This document shows, in pieces, positions 31,901 through 40,676 of a stretch of DNA of 54,351 nt (position 1 is its first letter; the number at the start of each line of letters is the position of its first letter). Made by a program: the position numbers and the translations under genes. Source of the DNA: a virus; IMG/VR virus record IMGVR_UViG_3300024252_000016, positions 1-54,351 of that record. The stretch is one strand, 5' to 3'. The notes beneath the pieces were generated by a model. The model was not told the origin of the DNA, did not search any database, and saw nothing but the letters and a program-made list of their open reading frames with translations.

Positions 31901-34108
31901 TTTAGCTACCTTAGCAGCGCCACCTTCATAGTTTAGTACCATAAATGGTGGCTTGCCAGCATTACGTCTATTAGTAACTAGTGGAGCAAATATAGTATTA
32001 AACGCCTTAAATCGACTCTCAGCCACCTTAGGGTCTACATGTTCACCATTAGTATCTAAGTAGCTTGGTAAATTCTCAAACTTATCAAATAAAGCATTAG
32101 CAAAATTTAGATACCCATCAGGAGTTGCACCATTCGCATTCTTTACTTGTTCAGAATAAGGTACTTGTCCCTCAAAAATCATACCTACACGATTGAGCTC
32201 CCTCATCATGTCGTCCATGTTGTTACTTGGGAACAGCATTAAACCAATTCCAAAACCACTAGTAACAGCATCAGCTTCAGCGATGATGTCTGTGGTAAAC
32301 GTAGTATCTTCTTCTAGAGCTGATTGGTATTGTGCTAAAGCATTCACTGCCATAATTAACGCAGTGTTAGCTCCAGGGTACTTAGTGTGTAACTCTAGCA
32401 TAGCATCTAAGTAGTTCTCTTCCGTAACTTCATTAGGCTTAATACTGAGTTGAATAACAGATTGAACTGCTCTACTTAAAGCAGACTGCTCATTCTCCAT
32501 ATCACTGAATACACTGTCAAATAGCTCTAGAGAACCTTGTACGTCTGTTTTATCAACACTTAAATCAAAATGCTGAGCTACAGCAACCTTAAAGGAGATA
32601 ACAGCTTTAGAGTCCTTAGTGGCAGGGTCTACAATAATACTCTTAGATTTTGCAGGCTTAAGTAAAAAGCGTGCTACATTCTTAGCAGACATAGGGTCTA
32701 GCTCACCCTCAATCATCATACGATGCTGAGCCATAAATTTCCACTGTAAGTAGAAGCTATTTATTAGATTATTATCTGAATACTTCTTAATTACTTTAAT
32801 TTGGTCTAATAGTTGTCTATCTTTAGCTTTAATACCTTCTTCTAAATCAACATGCACGTTAAGAGCATCACTAGGATTTAAAAAGGTTACACCAGCTAAT
32901 ACTTTTCTAAGCTTTACTGCTTTAGCTTGTAGAGGTGCGTTAGCAGTGTCACTGCCTATCATATATAAATGATAAGCACTATTGACTGTCCACTCAGTAT
33001 TAACTAATTTATTGATTACTTGGTGTGCTTGTGGGCTAACTGAGCCTAACGAGCCTCTAACATTCTTTGAAACGTTAGGTAAAGGGGTAGCAGACGGTGC
33101 ATTAAATGACTGGTTAACCCCAAAGAAACTGTCTAAGTGTTTTGAATGGTCTGTAATCTTTTTTATATCTATATTATTAACATCAATAGTTTTTTGTGTA
33201 ATGTAATAATGTGCAAACTTCTTAGTGACTAACTTCCCATTTTGATTGACCTTATAGACTACTTCAGCAGACTTAATAAGTCCCATCTTAACGCCAATCT
33301 CTAGAGCTAAAGCTCCTAATTGATGTGCCAGAATGTCATCTAATATTGTTGATGATGTAGCTAAGTTGCTTTTAATATTTAGTGAGTCAAATATCAATGA
33401 GCCTAAAGACCTTGCAGCCTCACCCCTCAACATTCCACCGTGATCTAAATTACGGAAAGCAGTTAATGTCTCATCTAAGATATCAGAAGTACGTTCAGCT
33501 CCAACTATTAGTTGTATTTGTGTGTCTGTGAAAGTGTTTAATGTACGCGCACCATCTGTAGCAAACCATCTTAGTAATGAAGTAGAGGCACTGAACAATA
33601 CAGGCGCAGGTAAGTGATACGTAGTATCACGTCCTTCTATTTTGTTAGCTCCATATAGTAGGGGTAACACGTCATTTTCATAGACAGTATTACTGCTTTT
33701 CAATTCTTGATTTACTTTAGTTGTAAATGCCTTGAATAGTTTTACTAGTTGAGTTGATAGCTCTGGGGTTAACCCAGCTTCCATAAAAATACTTACTAAC
33801 TCATCAGAATTCTTGTAGGTAGATGGCTCTAGGAAAGTAGAAGACTTTGTGTCTCTATTTTTAACTAAGAATAATTTATTGCCTTCATTTAGCACTTCCC
33901 CTATCTTATGTAGGTAAGGGGCAAACACGTCAGCTTTAGGTATATGCACATTTAAATCTTGAGAGTTATTAATACCAAGCTCTGCTATGTACCCTACGAA
34001 GTTATTGACAGTAGACTTAAATACCTTTGCAGTTTCTGTCTGTGGTTGTGTGTTTATTGCATTAGTAATACTCTCTACAATCAGTTCCTTAGTACATTTA
34101 GCAGACAT
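25985..34108 (-). CDS. virion RNA polymerase (N4 gp50-like vRNAP)
   Basis: A 2707-aa giant protein. The RNA polymerase part lies at the N-terminus: a candidate Arg463 (HRMM, DxxGR position), motif A DAVTSG (Asp613), motif B Arg715-Lys719-Tyr727, motif C HDAV (Asp994). These spacings (106 and 275 residues) nearly match N4 mini-vRNAP (111 and 281). N4 vRNAP has about 1000 residues before this domain; here they are missing. Further on are HEYAH (1201-1205), a nucleotidyltransferase-like region (GSLALTAAG, then DID at 1368-1370, later RDKDVMDF) and HEILH (1672-1676). The end is hydrophobic and basic, as in ejected proteins. It would enter the cell with the DNA and start early transcription. Confidence 0.88.
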   Translation of the reverse strand: MSAKCTKELIVESITNAINTQPQTETAKVFKSTVNNFVGYIAELGINNSQDLNVHIPKADVFAPYLHKIGEVLNEGNKLFLVKNRDTKSSTFLEPSTYKNSDELVSIFMEAGLTPELSTQLVKLFKAFTTKVNQELKSSNTVYENDVLPLLYGANKIEGRDTTYHLPAPVLFSASTSLLRWFATDGARTLNTFTDTQIQLIVGAERTSDILDETLTAFRNLDHGGMLRGEAARSLGSLIFDSLNIKSNLATSSTILDDILAHQLGALALEIGVKMGLIKSAEVVYKVNQNGKLVTKKFAHYYITQKTIDVNNIDIKKITDHSKHLDSFFGVNQSFNAPSATPLPNVSKNVRGSLGSVSPQAHQVINKLVNTEWTVNSAYHLYMIGSDTANAPLQAKAVKLRKVLAGVTFLNPSDALNVHVDLEEGIKAKDRQLLDQIKVIKKYSDNNLINSFYLQWKFMAQHRMMIEGELDPMSAKNVARFLLKPAKSKSIIVDPATKDSKAVISFKVAVAQHFDLSVDKTDVQGSLELFDSVFSDMENEQSALSRAVQSVIQLSIKPNEVTEENYLDAMLELHTKYPGANTALIMAVNALAQYQSALEEDTTFTTDIIAEADAVTSGFGIGLMLFPSNNMDDMMRELNRVGMIFEGQVPYSEQVKNANGATPDGYLNFANALFDKFENLPSYLDTNGEHVDPKVAESRFKAFNTIFAPLVTNRRNAGKPPFMVLNYEGGAAKVAKELSVSLVDSLFEYITEAQGRYTNGSPEVKAEIYKELATMFKSMRVLTKSKAGKEYLPGGLTSGVLKTLLATNELHRYSFNEPLYRGSPIKYRDYLISKLGQALTPAIKVAAAETIVNSEIKSDFIKAGELQYFIFKVKYNNLVKEVAGRSEGKLFPSQRKELARELIDFYPRIALKHQDGTESFIDLVKSTQIQHSTKFELKLNSGNVSTRMLTYSFAPPGVSTVVRSIQGTDAVKLQDSISIPNVENTEIPLLPLHDAVMEVIGQLPTTKGVYNSGFKSLASDTGFDLFTQVNELLTSSWNMLTPAEQHAVREAYLKHSYLNRNEDSEVSFDSVMGTVQRTAKEVQQNRGELAKMLETATSEHMYIASPESTENVDFSAEAEALKQSLEENSKDYQRSSQYKLLKDNRELFRVLTNRLTEMFPNITLEERDTLVDIHGEQVLGNAIGTAIQYSNSKGALDTVPHEYAHVYLNLLEHTTIISKQISTIQAVHNVNRKEAKEILANEMGRIFTDKVLEGKGKKTQSIVRRVWEFIKEVFKPLYLSTEKMRAEYIYRELAWKLINGISGESLTTTPKKGYTLQKFDTILKNNKWGAEVIDTVISKMLPEALLVGSLALTAAGNVYRKGVGSLHDIDFAMPLTSFKPGRGLKGNIKTYFPGAQLLYEYDNATDIDKATEKVLTYVVPPTGTQIANVQRFDESEFGRVIAWDVVDSKNPSKILGTYRAEATKDLSAPEWSVRSKLVSETSTGVEAVLVDFLTDIGVAPATSVYSTYLGKMVKVASPKSVFTAKNSITKEDIPRDKDVMDFNLFAPDKDGVTPPDLFGEVIKGSSFAELLESSTTWHNNAPLSSSALVIFDGLGKQDLHYDSAHAEHLQNILHTLVLEHMANVEDVVVQTAFIKGKTRGGFSEDLRKVIVQLNKNAPITYAEQSPQEVFVHEILHAVIDHVLAANPRLQVELSKLHREAIKHISVDDFLIDGIKSDEVAERAIATQQYEYVYRDSTEFLIYTLTNKGLLAKMQTTAPPRSTKLWEGAEFSDKIINLIQHMINAFNTKVRHKKLTTSQYQDFFNLGLKIATINSKHEKSLTVLAKKFHIEALVEQGMDKVADVMVKSTVRTGQFLFKNTEIGKTIGHIKELPDSIRKVATESAFLKAFAALNDIEQVESLSLLVKDLIVGTGSMDIMDLVLKAKGLIDSTRIHRAKSLVKKLRAHTKSKKAIDGSEQTAVTKVFIKTDIQSLLKSGRFDIAEIIKLIKYPQLLHNKIAEYETRVGTSTNNFYSQQVEGLASFMVRTSSVSALQGLNASRIYQLHQQLYGEEVLKDAGIIQELDILISLTALQNVPESTKTKALRVAEEEMSLDNKSNLITTLIEQHKVLVGENLEHNFNNSPYAMIKGYTRNSYNSNIEIVSAPLDDKKQMHKDGYVFSHELPYIPGVNKTRFGLFVNPYNPEAGRTTGVIPYSGQKSKGTTLFEILSNDEAYQKQDPTTGNMVGDIKLIRPVIDRYIDKQIELLTAQVTSGKMGSNTQLIPLINEAGEIYDFRVMMSTSMQESLLDPDMTYENVMSQLSIHYIDRKMTGEIEKSSMEYLVQVMNTEYKGSRDKSFINILDGKYREKYFLPLSATFKARVKANSIKTDAGDVFPIKKEELHILFGAKDMSVRDLPYYDSYPAPLKRSLLRVNATTLAVIRIAVTNIILKMPEVITDNIVSNTIILLLNGVNPVKAVQGQLQVVKDLREWKNTSAEMIDLYYTYHGSDIKNRNLLLRIEALGNSLKKSPIFELMDMQLFTSMVEEINLKESSAADRWANSVEAKLGKYGAAPVMGAAKLLYMTKSTALYQGMQEAFQMSDFLARVVLNDHLKKTGMSDNERKRTIYETFVLYDVPGTSRLATFINKTGFTFFWSYFIKLQRAIFRTTKRRTKSVLFLLGMQEATNVDVPDIFDSAIVTGNFAPPLSNPVEALEHVIKLPGVEFIDDLL

Positions 34109-37100
34109 CTGGTAATACTCCTAGTTTTTTTGCAATTGTGACCCACTGAGCTTTACTGTAATGGCCTACAGCGTATACTTTAGCTACGCCTCCCTGTTCA
34201 TAGGCCGCTCCGGATTCAAGTAATTGTACAGTACTTATCTCAGGACTAATGGTTTCTTGTGGAGTCTTCTCAGGAGTTTTTTCTACCTTGACTTCTTCTT
34301 TAGCTTTAGGTTTAGCTTGTTCAGTATTAGGCTTATTCTGTAACTCATCTAATCTCTGTAGCGCCTCAACATCAACCGCTTCTTCAACAACAACTTCAGT
34401 CTTATGATTTGCATAGTCTGAGCTAATAGCTCTAATCTTATCCTCTACTTCCTTGCTGCCTAGTGTTACTGCTCCATCTAATAATGAATACAGCATCTCT
34501 TCTTGCTGGTCAGTCTTGATGTCAGCGTCTTTTATATCTAAATCAAATCTAGTAGCAATCCTATTGAAGTTATCACGTATTTTAGTACGTTGAGTATTTA
34601 TCTTTGCTTTGGCTTCAGCTACGGGTATCTCTAGAGTGCCAGGGAATAAACTATTCTCTTCTGTTTTACTGTTTAAGTCAGATACTTGGGTATCAAGCTT
34701 CTCCGCTCTCTTAACTAATTTAGTTATTTGATTAGTTGCTTTTGTGTATTTAGCAGCGCCCTCCACAGACTGCGTCTGTTTAGGCGCTTCAGGAGTAGTG
34801 GGCTTGGCTTCAGCCTGTACCTTTACTACTTCTTCTGGTTTCTTAATAGGGTCTACAGTCTCTTGTGGAGATTTTTTATTAAATGTATCTACTTTACCTA
34901 GCAACCTCTCATTAAGAGTTAGTTGTGATTTAGCTGCAGTTACCTCTACATCAGCTTCCCTATTTATAGTAGCTTCTGATACTTTCTTAGAGAGTGCTAC
35001 TACCTTCTGTCCATACGCAGCTTCTCTCTCTACGTACTCAAGTAGAGTCTCTGTAGAATTATTAATTTCATATGTAACTCCTCTATACTCAACTTCTGCA
35101 ATATTACCATCTTGTAGGAATTTATCATATGCTGCACGCAGAGTCTCTGCTTTACCTTGCATATGCTTAGCAAACTGTTCTAGGCCTGATTGAGCAGCTA
35201 GTGCGTTTGTACCTGATACTACATTATCTAAGTGCTGATTGAAAGATATGAAGTCTTTAGAGCCTTTTCCTGTAATGTCTTCATTAACATCTTCGATATT
35301 CTTAGCATTATTACTTAATCCTTGCTTCGCCTCAATAACTTCTTGCTTAGCCTGGACTACTTCAGTCTCTATTGGGGTAAGTGTGCCCTGTGCTAGTATC
35401 TCATTAAGAGTCTGCGCAGAACCCTCATCTGTGTGGTCTAAGCTATATACATATTGGTCTTTCTCAGAACTCTTCTCAATAGTCTTTTTAGCTTCAGTTA
35501 GGTCAACACGCTTCTCAAGGAGTTCCATGTACTCATTAACTCTTCTAAAAGACTCTTGTTGTGCTTCTTTAAGCTCTGTCTCACCTTTCACAAAACGTTG
35601 CATTACATCAGTAGCAGCACGTTCATATTGCGCAATTAGGGACTGAAGCTCTTCAATAGATAGCTCATCAGAATTTTCTAATTTACCTGGGATTGTTTTA
35701 AGCAGTTCTAGAGAGTCACCCTCTACTGGCTTAATTTTGGCAGTATCATCTACATTAAGAATACCTAAAGATGCCTTAGAATCTTTTATATTAGTTTCGA
35801 GCAGTTCAACTTCTTGTCTGGCTTCCTGTATTAGTTGTACTACTTCATCAGTTTGCTCTAAAGCTTCTAGCCTCTCTATATTTTTATTTAGTTTATTGAC
35901 CGCTTTAGTATCTTTTTTAATTGCAGACTCTAATCCTTTAGGAGAAGCAGCCTTATCATTGATCTTATTTTGTAGTGTCTGGATACTAGACTCTAAATCT
36001 TTACGTCCCTCTTCAGAGAGTGCATCTTTATTAGGCTTGCCCTCCAATCGTTGTTTAGTTAACTCGTCTCTCTTAGACATTAACTTAACTCTATGGGCAT
36101 CCGAGATACTTGAACTACGTAGTTTATCGTCTAGAGCGTCAATCTTTTTATTGAGTTTAGTCTCCTCATCAATAGTTAACTCAACAGTAGGGGCACCTCT
36201 ACCTAAGTCAGCTATCAACCCATTCAGTGCAGCAGTATCACTAGATGTAGTAGTACTTTTAGCTGCTCCTGATATGGTACCTATAGAGGAACCAGGCATA
36301 GCTTCCATCCAGAACGATTCTCGTGCTTGTGTGGACGTAGGGAATACATACCCCTCAGCTAAATGTGCTCCTATAGTTTCAGCAGTGTCTGATATAACAC
36401 CAGAAGAGCCTTCTGAAATTAGACCAGCTGCACCTAAACCAAATGTAGTTCCAAGTGCCCTTCCAAAGGCCGGGAAATTAGCTGTAAAGTCTGCTAGTGC
36501 CTTATTTACAAAAGGGTTCTTACCTAATACAGTCTTTAAAGCAAACTTTTCACCTGCAACACTAACTGTTGCGAGTCCCCAGATTTGGCCATCTTCTAAA
36601 CTAGTAGGAGCTCTTCCTGCATGTTTCTCGAATTCCTCTACTATCCTATCATGAGTACTCCAAGTAGCTACGGCTTGCCCTGGCAAGCCTGCAGTTATCT
36701 CTATCATTAGTGCTGCAGATTCAGCTAACTTGCCAAAAGATTCTTCTTTACGCTCTGAATACATATTCTCGATATAGTCGAGAGTGTCCATACGTTGAGC
36801 TTGTGCCCTATTGAAGTTTTCTTCAGGGTCACTAAAAACAACTAAGCTATTTTTCCATAACTTATCTGCTTCTTGTGCTCTAGTTTTCATAGAGGCTTTC
36901 TTGCCCTCATCTGACTCTAGGAATGTTTGTAGTTTGGTGTTATAGTGCTGTATTTCATCAGCTACACTCCAACCTGCCTTAGCTAAAAACTCTGCGCCAG
37001 TACTTGTAGTGTCTTTAAAATCCTCTTTAGGAATGTAACCAGTGTACCCTTCGTATTCTACGAAAGGATTGAAAGCTTCAATCCAATCCTTAAGCTCTTG

Positions 37101-37994
37101 TTCGTTTAGCCCTTTTCTTGAAAAGTTATCATAACGACCACCTACGGTCTCATTCTCACCTTTCTTACCTAAAGTACTTTCTAAGTTACCAGATAATGCT
37201 TTGCCTACGAAATCAGATACTCTGTATTCACCAAGTAACTGTGGAACCATTCCAGTATTAGGGTCGATTATATGTGGGATGAATTCTTTGCGTTCTATCT
37301 CAGGATTAGGAATATTTGGGTATTTAAGTCCGCCTCGAACAGTAAGGTCATACGTACCGTCTTCATTGCCTATAACAGTAAAAGGTTTTATCTTATCATC
37401 ACCTTTTTCAGCATAGTTAATATCAGGTATCTTGTTGTACTTCGAATAGAAGTTCAGATTATGCTCAGGAGTATTTAGGGCCCTATTAATATTAATGCCT
37501 GTGTATGGGTTAACCGATTCAGTAATAGGTCTATTGTATTTATCTTCACCGTGGACTGTAACTTGTGTCTGTGGGTCTTCAGGGTTAGGCTGATCCTGCA
37601 TTAGTAGGTCTTGAGCAAACGCCTTAGATTCCAACGCACGTTGATTAAGCATATCATCAGTTATCTGGGATGGATGCATACCTAAATCAGAGGCTAAAGC
37701 CCTTGCATGAGTATCTCTAACACCATTTCTACCTTCTGCGTATGGCTTAGCAAACCCTTTAAAGGTTTCAGCTGTATCTAATGTGCTATTAGGAGCTCCA
37801 GCTCGTGTACTGGAAGTATTCCCTGTGATAGGGTCTTCGTATACAAATGTATCAGCATCATGGACACCCTTTAACGATTGTATAGCAGCGTTCTTACGCT
37901 CTAAAACAGCATCTAGCTTTTTCTTCTTTAAGTCTTTAAAGTATAAGTCATCATAGTCTGAAAAAATGTCTGACGATACGCTATAGTTACCCAT
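34098..37994 (-). CDS. large virion protein, probably ejected (N4 gp51 position)
   Basis: A 1298-aa protein encoded directly before vRNAP, overlapping it by 11 bases. A long coiled-coil-rich middle (many KLNKN, ELLETN type heptads), one hydrophobic Gly/Ala-rich stretch (about residues 495-540) that may cross a membrane, and a Lys/Glu/Pro-rich linker near the C-terminus. It lies where N4 has its other ejection proteins. It might also supply what the N-terminal third of N4 vRNAP does, since that part is missing from the polymerase here; this is inference. Confidence 0.65.
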   Translation of the reverse strand: MGNYSVSSDIFSDYDDLYFKDLKKKKLDAVLERKNAAIQSLKGVHDADTFVYEDPITGNTSSTRAGAPNSTLDTAETFKGFAKPYAEGRNGVRDTHARALASDLGMHPSQITDDMLNQRALESKAFAQDLLMQDQPNPEDPQTQVTVHGEDKYNRPITESVNPYTGININRALNTPEHNLNFYSKYNKIPDINYAEKGDDKIKPFTVIGNEDGTYDLTVRGGLKYPNIPNPEIERKEFIPHIIDPNTGMVPQLLGEYRVSDFVGKALSGNLESTLGKKGENETVGGRYDNFSRKGLNEQELKDWIEAFNPFVEYEGYTGYIPKEDFKDTTSTGAEFLAKAGWSVADEIQHYNTKLQTFLESDEGKKASMKTRAQEADKLWKNSLVVFSDPEENFNRAQAQRMDTLDYIENMYSERKEESFGKLAESAALMIEITAGLPGQAVATWSTHDRIVEEFEKHAGRAPTSLEDGQIWGLATVSVAGEKFALKTVLGKNPFVNKALADFTANFPAFGRALGTTFGLGAAGLISEGSSGVISDTAETIGAHLAEGYVFPTSTQARESFWMEAMPGSSIGTISGAAKSTTTSSDTAALNGLIADLGRGAPTVELTIDEETKLNKKIDALDDKLRSSSISDAHRVKLMSKRDELTKQRLEGKPNKDALSEEGRKDLESSIQTLQNKINDKAASPKGLESAIKKDTKAVNKLNKNIERLEALEQTDEVVQLIQEARQEVELLETNIKDSKASLGILNVDDTAKIKPVEGDSLELLKTIPGKLENSDELSIEELQSLIAQYERAATDVMQRFVKGETELKEAQQESFRRVNEYMELLEKRVDLTEAKKTIEKSSEKDQYVYSLDHTDEGSAQTLNEILAQGTLTPIETEVVQAKQEVIEAKQGLSNNAKNIEDVNEDITGKGSKDFISFNQHLDNVVSGTNALAAQSGLEQFAKHMQGKAETLRAAYDKFLQDGNIAEVEYRGVTYEINNSTETLLEYVEREAAYGQKVVALSKKVSEATINREADVEVTAAKSQLTLNERLLGKVDTFNKKSPQETVDPIKKPEEVVKVQAEAKPTTPEAPKQTQSVEGAAKYTKATNQITKLVKRAEKLDTQVSDLNSKTEENSLFPGTLEIPVAEAKAKINTQRTKIRDNFNRIATRFDLDIKDADIKTDQQEEMLYSLLDGAVTLGSKEVEDKIRAISSDYANHKTEVVVEEAVDVEALQRLDELQNKPNTEQAKPKAKEEVKVEKTPEKTPQETISPEISTVQLLESGAAYEQGGVAKVYAVGHYSKAQWVTIAKKLGVLPDVC

Positions 37995-38007
37995 ACAGAT
38001 TTCCTAT

Positions 38008-40209
38008 TTATTGGCTTACTTTTGCTTTAATGTGCTCTTTTAGTTGTGAAGAACTCGACTTAAGTAAAGATTTATATCTCTTAATAAATAGAGAGTAAGC
38101 TTTAGGGTTAGTTCCTGCTTCAATATCTATTTGCCTATTACCCAGTACACCAGTAGTTTCAATCTCATCATCCCCTAATGGAGATGAATTAAATATCCAG
38201 TCATCATCTTCTAATCCCTCATCGTCTGCTGCGAAGACTTCTGAAAACGCTTTGTAAGCTACACGCTTTAAGTTATACTCAGAATAGTTAGGGAAGTCAG
38301 TAGGAATAACAGTTGCCTCTTTTTTAGCTTTAGCTAATGCTTTATTTATAAAGTTAGTGGCTGTTTCTTCTAATATAGCTCCCTCATTACCTGTGTATGG
38401 ATTATCCTTATCTCCTCTCTCATTTGAAATCATAGCCTGTACAGAACCAATACTAAAAGGTGTAAATTGCGAAGAGTCAAAATATCCTGAAGTAGCCTTA
38501 ATTGTCTTCTTACGTGTATCTAATTTAGCTTGAATATCTTCAAAGCCAAACCTTGTTTTTAGATTAGCTAGTAATGTCTTTTTAACATTTGTGGAGGAAC
38601 CCGGTAACATCTTATCAAGAAGAGAGTTTAATCTACTCCCGAAATTATCTATATTAACAGTTGCCTGCGTTATCTCCTTATCTGTGTAGACTTCAGAGTA
38701 GGTCTCTTGGCGCATTTGTCTAGCTGTCTCAGCTAATGACATAGAATCTTTATCTGTACTAATAAATTTCACTACTTGTGATACTGCTAAATCATGAATA
38801 CCTGTCAGTGTATTAATATCGATACCGTGCAGTTCTTGTAAGTCACCATTTAAGTCAGTAAGGTCATATTCATTATTAGATAGCTTTTTAGATATATTAC
38901 GTTTAATCTGTGACTGGTCAGATTTAAGCGCATCTTCATACGTTTTAATCTCGTCAACATTAATCTTATTCTCTGCAACGTATCTAGCAGTTACGCTTTC
39001 CTGAACGTTCGTAGGATACTCAGCGATTGTTTCACGAAACTTCTTATAGTTAGTAGCATTAGTTCTACTAGTAGTTACTGACGGTGATAAAGGATTTTGG
39101 GGATTCCGTGGGTTAAACGCAAGAGTGCCTGCTTGACTTACCGCGTCTGTATATGCAGTACCAAGCATAGATTGATACATACCTTTACCTTTTACGTCTC
39201 CAAATCCTTTTACGAAATCTGATTCATTTAGATTAATAGCATCCCCCACTTGTCCTGTGGATGTAAAGGCATTTCCAGTATCTCGTATACTAGCAAGATT
39301 ATCTAAAGAATTAGCTGATTCAATATCCTTAGGAGGAGTAACCCCAAAAGTACCAAATACTTGGTTCACTGTTTGATTACTGTTCTGAGGAGATACACCA
39401 CCGGCATTTAATTCTCGTAGCATTTCCTGTTTTAATGCAAAAGTAGCTGCGTGTGTATTAGCACCAGATAAATTTTTAGCATACTTAGTTAACAAGTATG
39501 TTGAATTCCTATCATTATTCTGTGAAGTTAGTACGTCTCCCATACCCGGCATAGTACTATTTAGAATACTCGCTGTTGCAGAGTTTACAATTGAGGGAGC
39601 ATTAGTAGAAGTATTAGAATTACTTGTCAAATCTCCAGTAACTTGTGAGTTATTAGGAGGAACACTTGTATTTGTGGAGTCTGGAAAGTATTGAGGGAAG
39701 GCTCCTCTTAAAATATTATTCTTCATATTGATAGCATCAGCTTGATTCTTATAATTTTCTAGTTGAGCATCATAGCCTGCAGTTTGCGCAGCATACCCTG
39801 CTATCTGCGCATTTATCTTATCTTGCTCTAACTTTTGGTACTCTGGAGATAACTTATATTCATTCACTGCACGCGATGATTTATTTGTCAGTAATGTATC
39901 TGCATGTGCTGCATTATCTCTGAACTCTTGAGTCTGGTCACGGTAGCTGTCTGCTAATAGACCTTGATCTACAAAACCATTACCACCCTGTGCATAACTT
40001 CTTAGGATATCTTGAGCTTGCTGAGGATCAGTAGAACCAGCTAATCTTGCAATTGCTGCATCAGTCTGTGTCTTAGAGTAATCATCACCAAATTGGGAAA
40101 TAGAATCAACAACCTGTTTGTTATTTTCATTAATCTGAGCATTGTTACCCCTAATAGCGTTTACAAGACCTGAACCATTTGCATACTGTACATTCTTCCA
40201 ATTTAACAT
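38008..40209 (-). CDS. virion protein, probably ejected (N4 gp52 position)
   Basis: A 733-aa hydrophilic protein, rich in Asn, Gln and Ser, with helical N-terminal repeats (AQIAGYAAQTAGYDAQLENYKNQ-like) and no membrane segment. It lies between a small structural gene and the 1298-aa gene in the leftward late operon, the position of N4 gp52. It is probably an internal virion protein that leaves with the DNA. No enzyme motif was seen. Confidence 0.6.
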   Translation of the reverse strand: MLNWKNVQYANGSGLVNAIRGNNAQINENNKQVVDSISQFGDDYSKTQTDAAIARLAGSTDPQQAQDILRSYAQGGNGFVDQGLLADSYRDQTQEFRDNAAHADTLLTNKSSRAVNEYKLSPEYQKLEQDKINAQIAGYAAQTAGYDAQLENYKNQADAINMKNNILRGAFPQYFPDSTNTSVPPNNSQVTGDLTSNSNTSTNAPSIVNSATASILNSTMPGMGDVLTSQNNDRNSTYLLTKYAKNLSGANTHAATFALKQEMLRELNAGGVSPQNSNQTVNQVFGTFGVTPPKDIESANSLDNLASIRDTGNAFTSTGQVGDAINLNESDFVKGFGDVKGKGMYQSMLGTAYTDAVSQAGTLAFNPRNPQNPLSPSVTTSRTNATNYKKFRETIAEYPTNVQESVTARYVAENKINVDEIKTYEDALKSDQSQIKRNISKKLSNNEYDLTDLNGDLQELHGIDINTLTGIHDLAVSQVVKFISTDKDSMSLAETARQMRQETYSEVYTDKEITQATVNIDNFGSRLNSLLDKMLPGSSTNVKKTLLANLKTRFGFEDIQAKLDTRKKTIKATSGYFDSSQFTPFSIGSVQAMISNERGDKDNPYTGNEGAILEETATNFINKALAKAKKEATVIPTDFPNYSEYNLKRVAYKAFSEVFAADDEGLEDDDWIFNSSPLGDDEIETTGVLGNRQIDIEAGTNPKAYSLFIKRYKSLLKSSSSQLKEHIKAKVSQ

Positions 40210-40218
40210 GTTAACTCC

Positions 40219-40656
40219 TTAACTGTATGTGGATAACTTACCAAACTGATCTGGATCAAACGTGTCTCTACGTTGGCTCTCATCTAAGAAACCACCAACA
40301 TGTGCATTGTATCTACCAATCTCATCATTCAGTGTAGCTACTTGCATACCTGTATTAATGTTAAATGCTTCAGCATTCTGGTTAAGTTGATTTCTAGCTA
40401 TCTGATTAGCCTCTTCAGCTCGCTTATTCGCCGTAAACCCATTCCATGCACCAAGAGCAGCAGTACCTAGCTGTAGCGTACCCATATTCAAACCTAGGTC
40501 AAACTCTTGGTCTAAATTATTATTATCACCAAACGTATCTTCTATGAATTTGTTTTGGTCTGTTGGCTGTAAGCCCATAAGGTGTGACCTATTAGCTGTT
40601 TGCAGTGGGTTAGGGTTCTGTCCACCCCAGTAGTTATTAAATTTTGGATAACTCAT
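40219..40656 (-). CDS. small structural protein (N4 gp53 position)
   Basis: A 145-aa protein with a Gly/Asn/Pro-rich start and a helical middle (NGFTANKRAEEANQIARNQLNQ) that resembles small internal virion proteins of podoviruses. ACGGAG precedes the ATG. It lies nine bases before the next large virion gene. The function is inferred from the operon. Confidence 0.55.
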   Translation of the reverse strand: MSYPKFNNYWGGQNPNPLQTANRSHLMGLQPTDQNKFIEDTFGDNNNLDQEFDLGLNMGTLQLGTAALGAWNGFTANKRAEEANQIARNQLNQNAEAFNINTGMQVATLNDEIGRYNAHVGGFLDESQRRDTFDPDQFGKLSTYS

Positions 40657-40676
40657 ATTATTTCTCCGTAATTCTT

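Noticed and set aside
35737-36654. 305-aa plus-strand frame
   Set aside because: It is antisense to the 1298-aa virion gene, has Ser/Leu-rich shadow composition and lacks a ribosome binding site.
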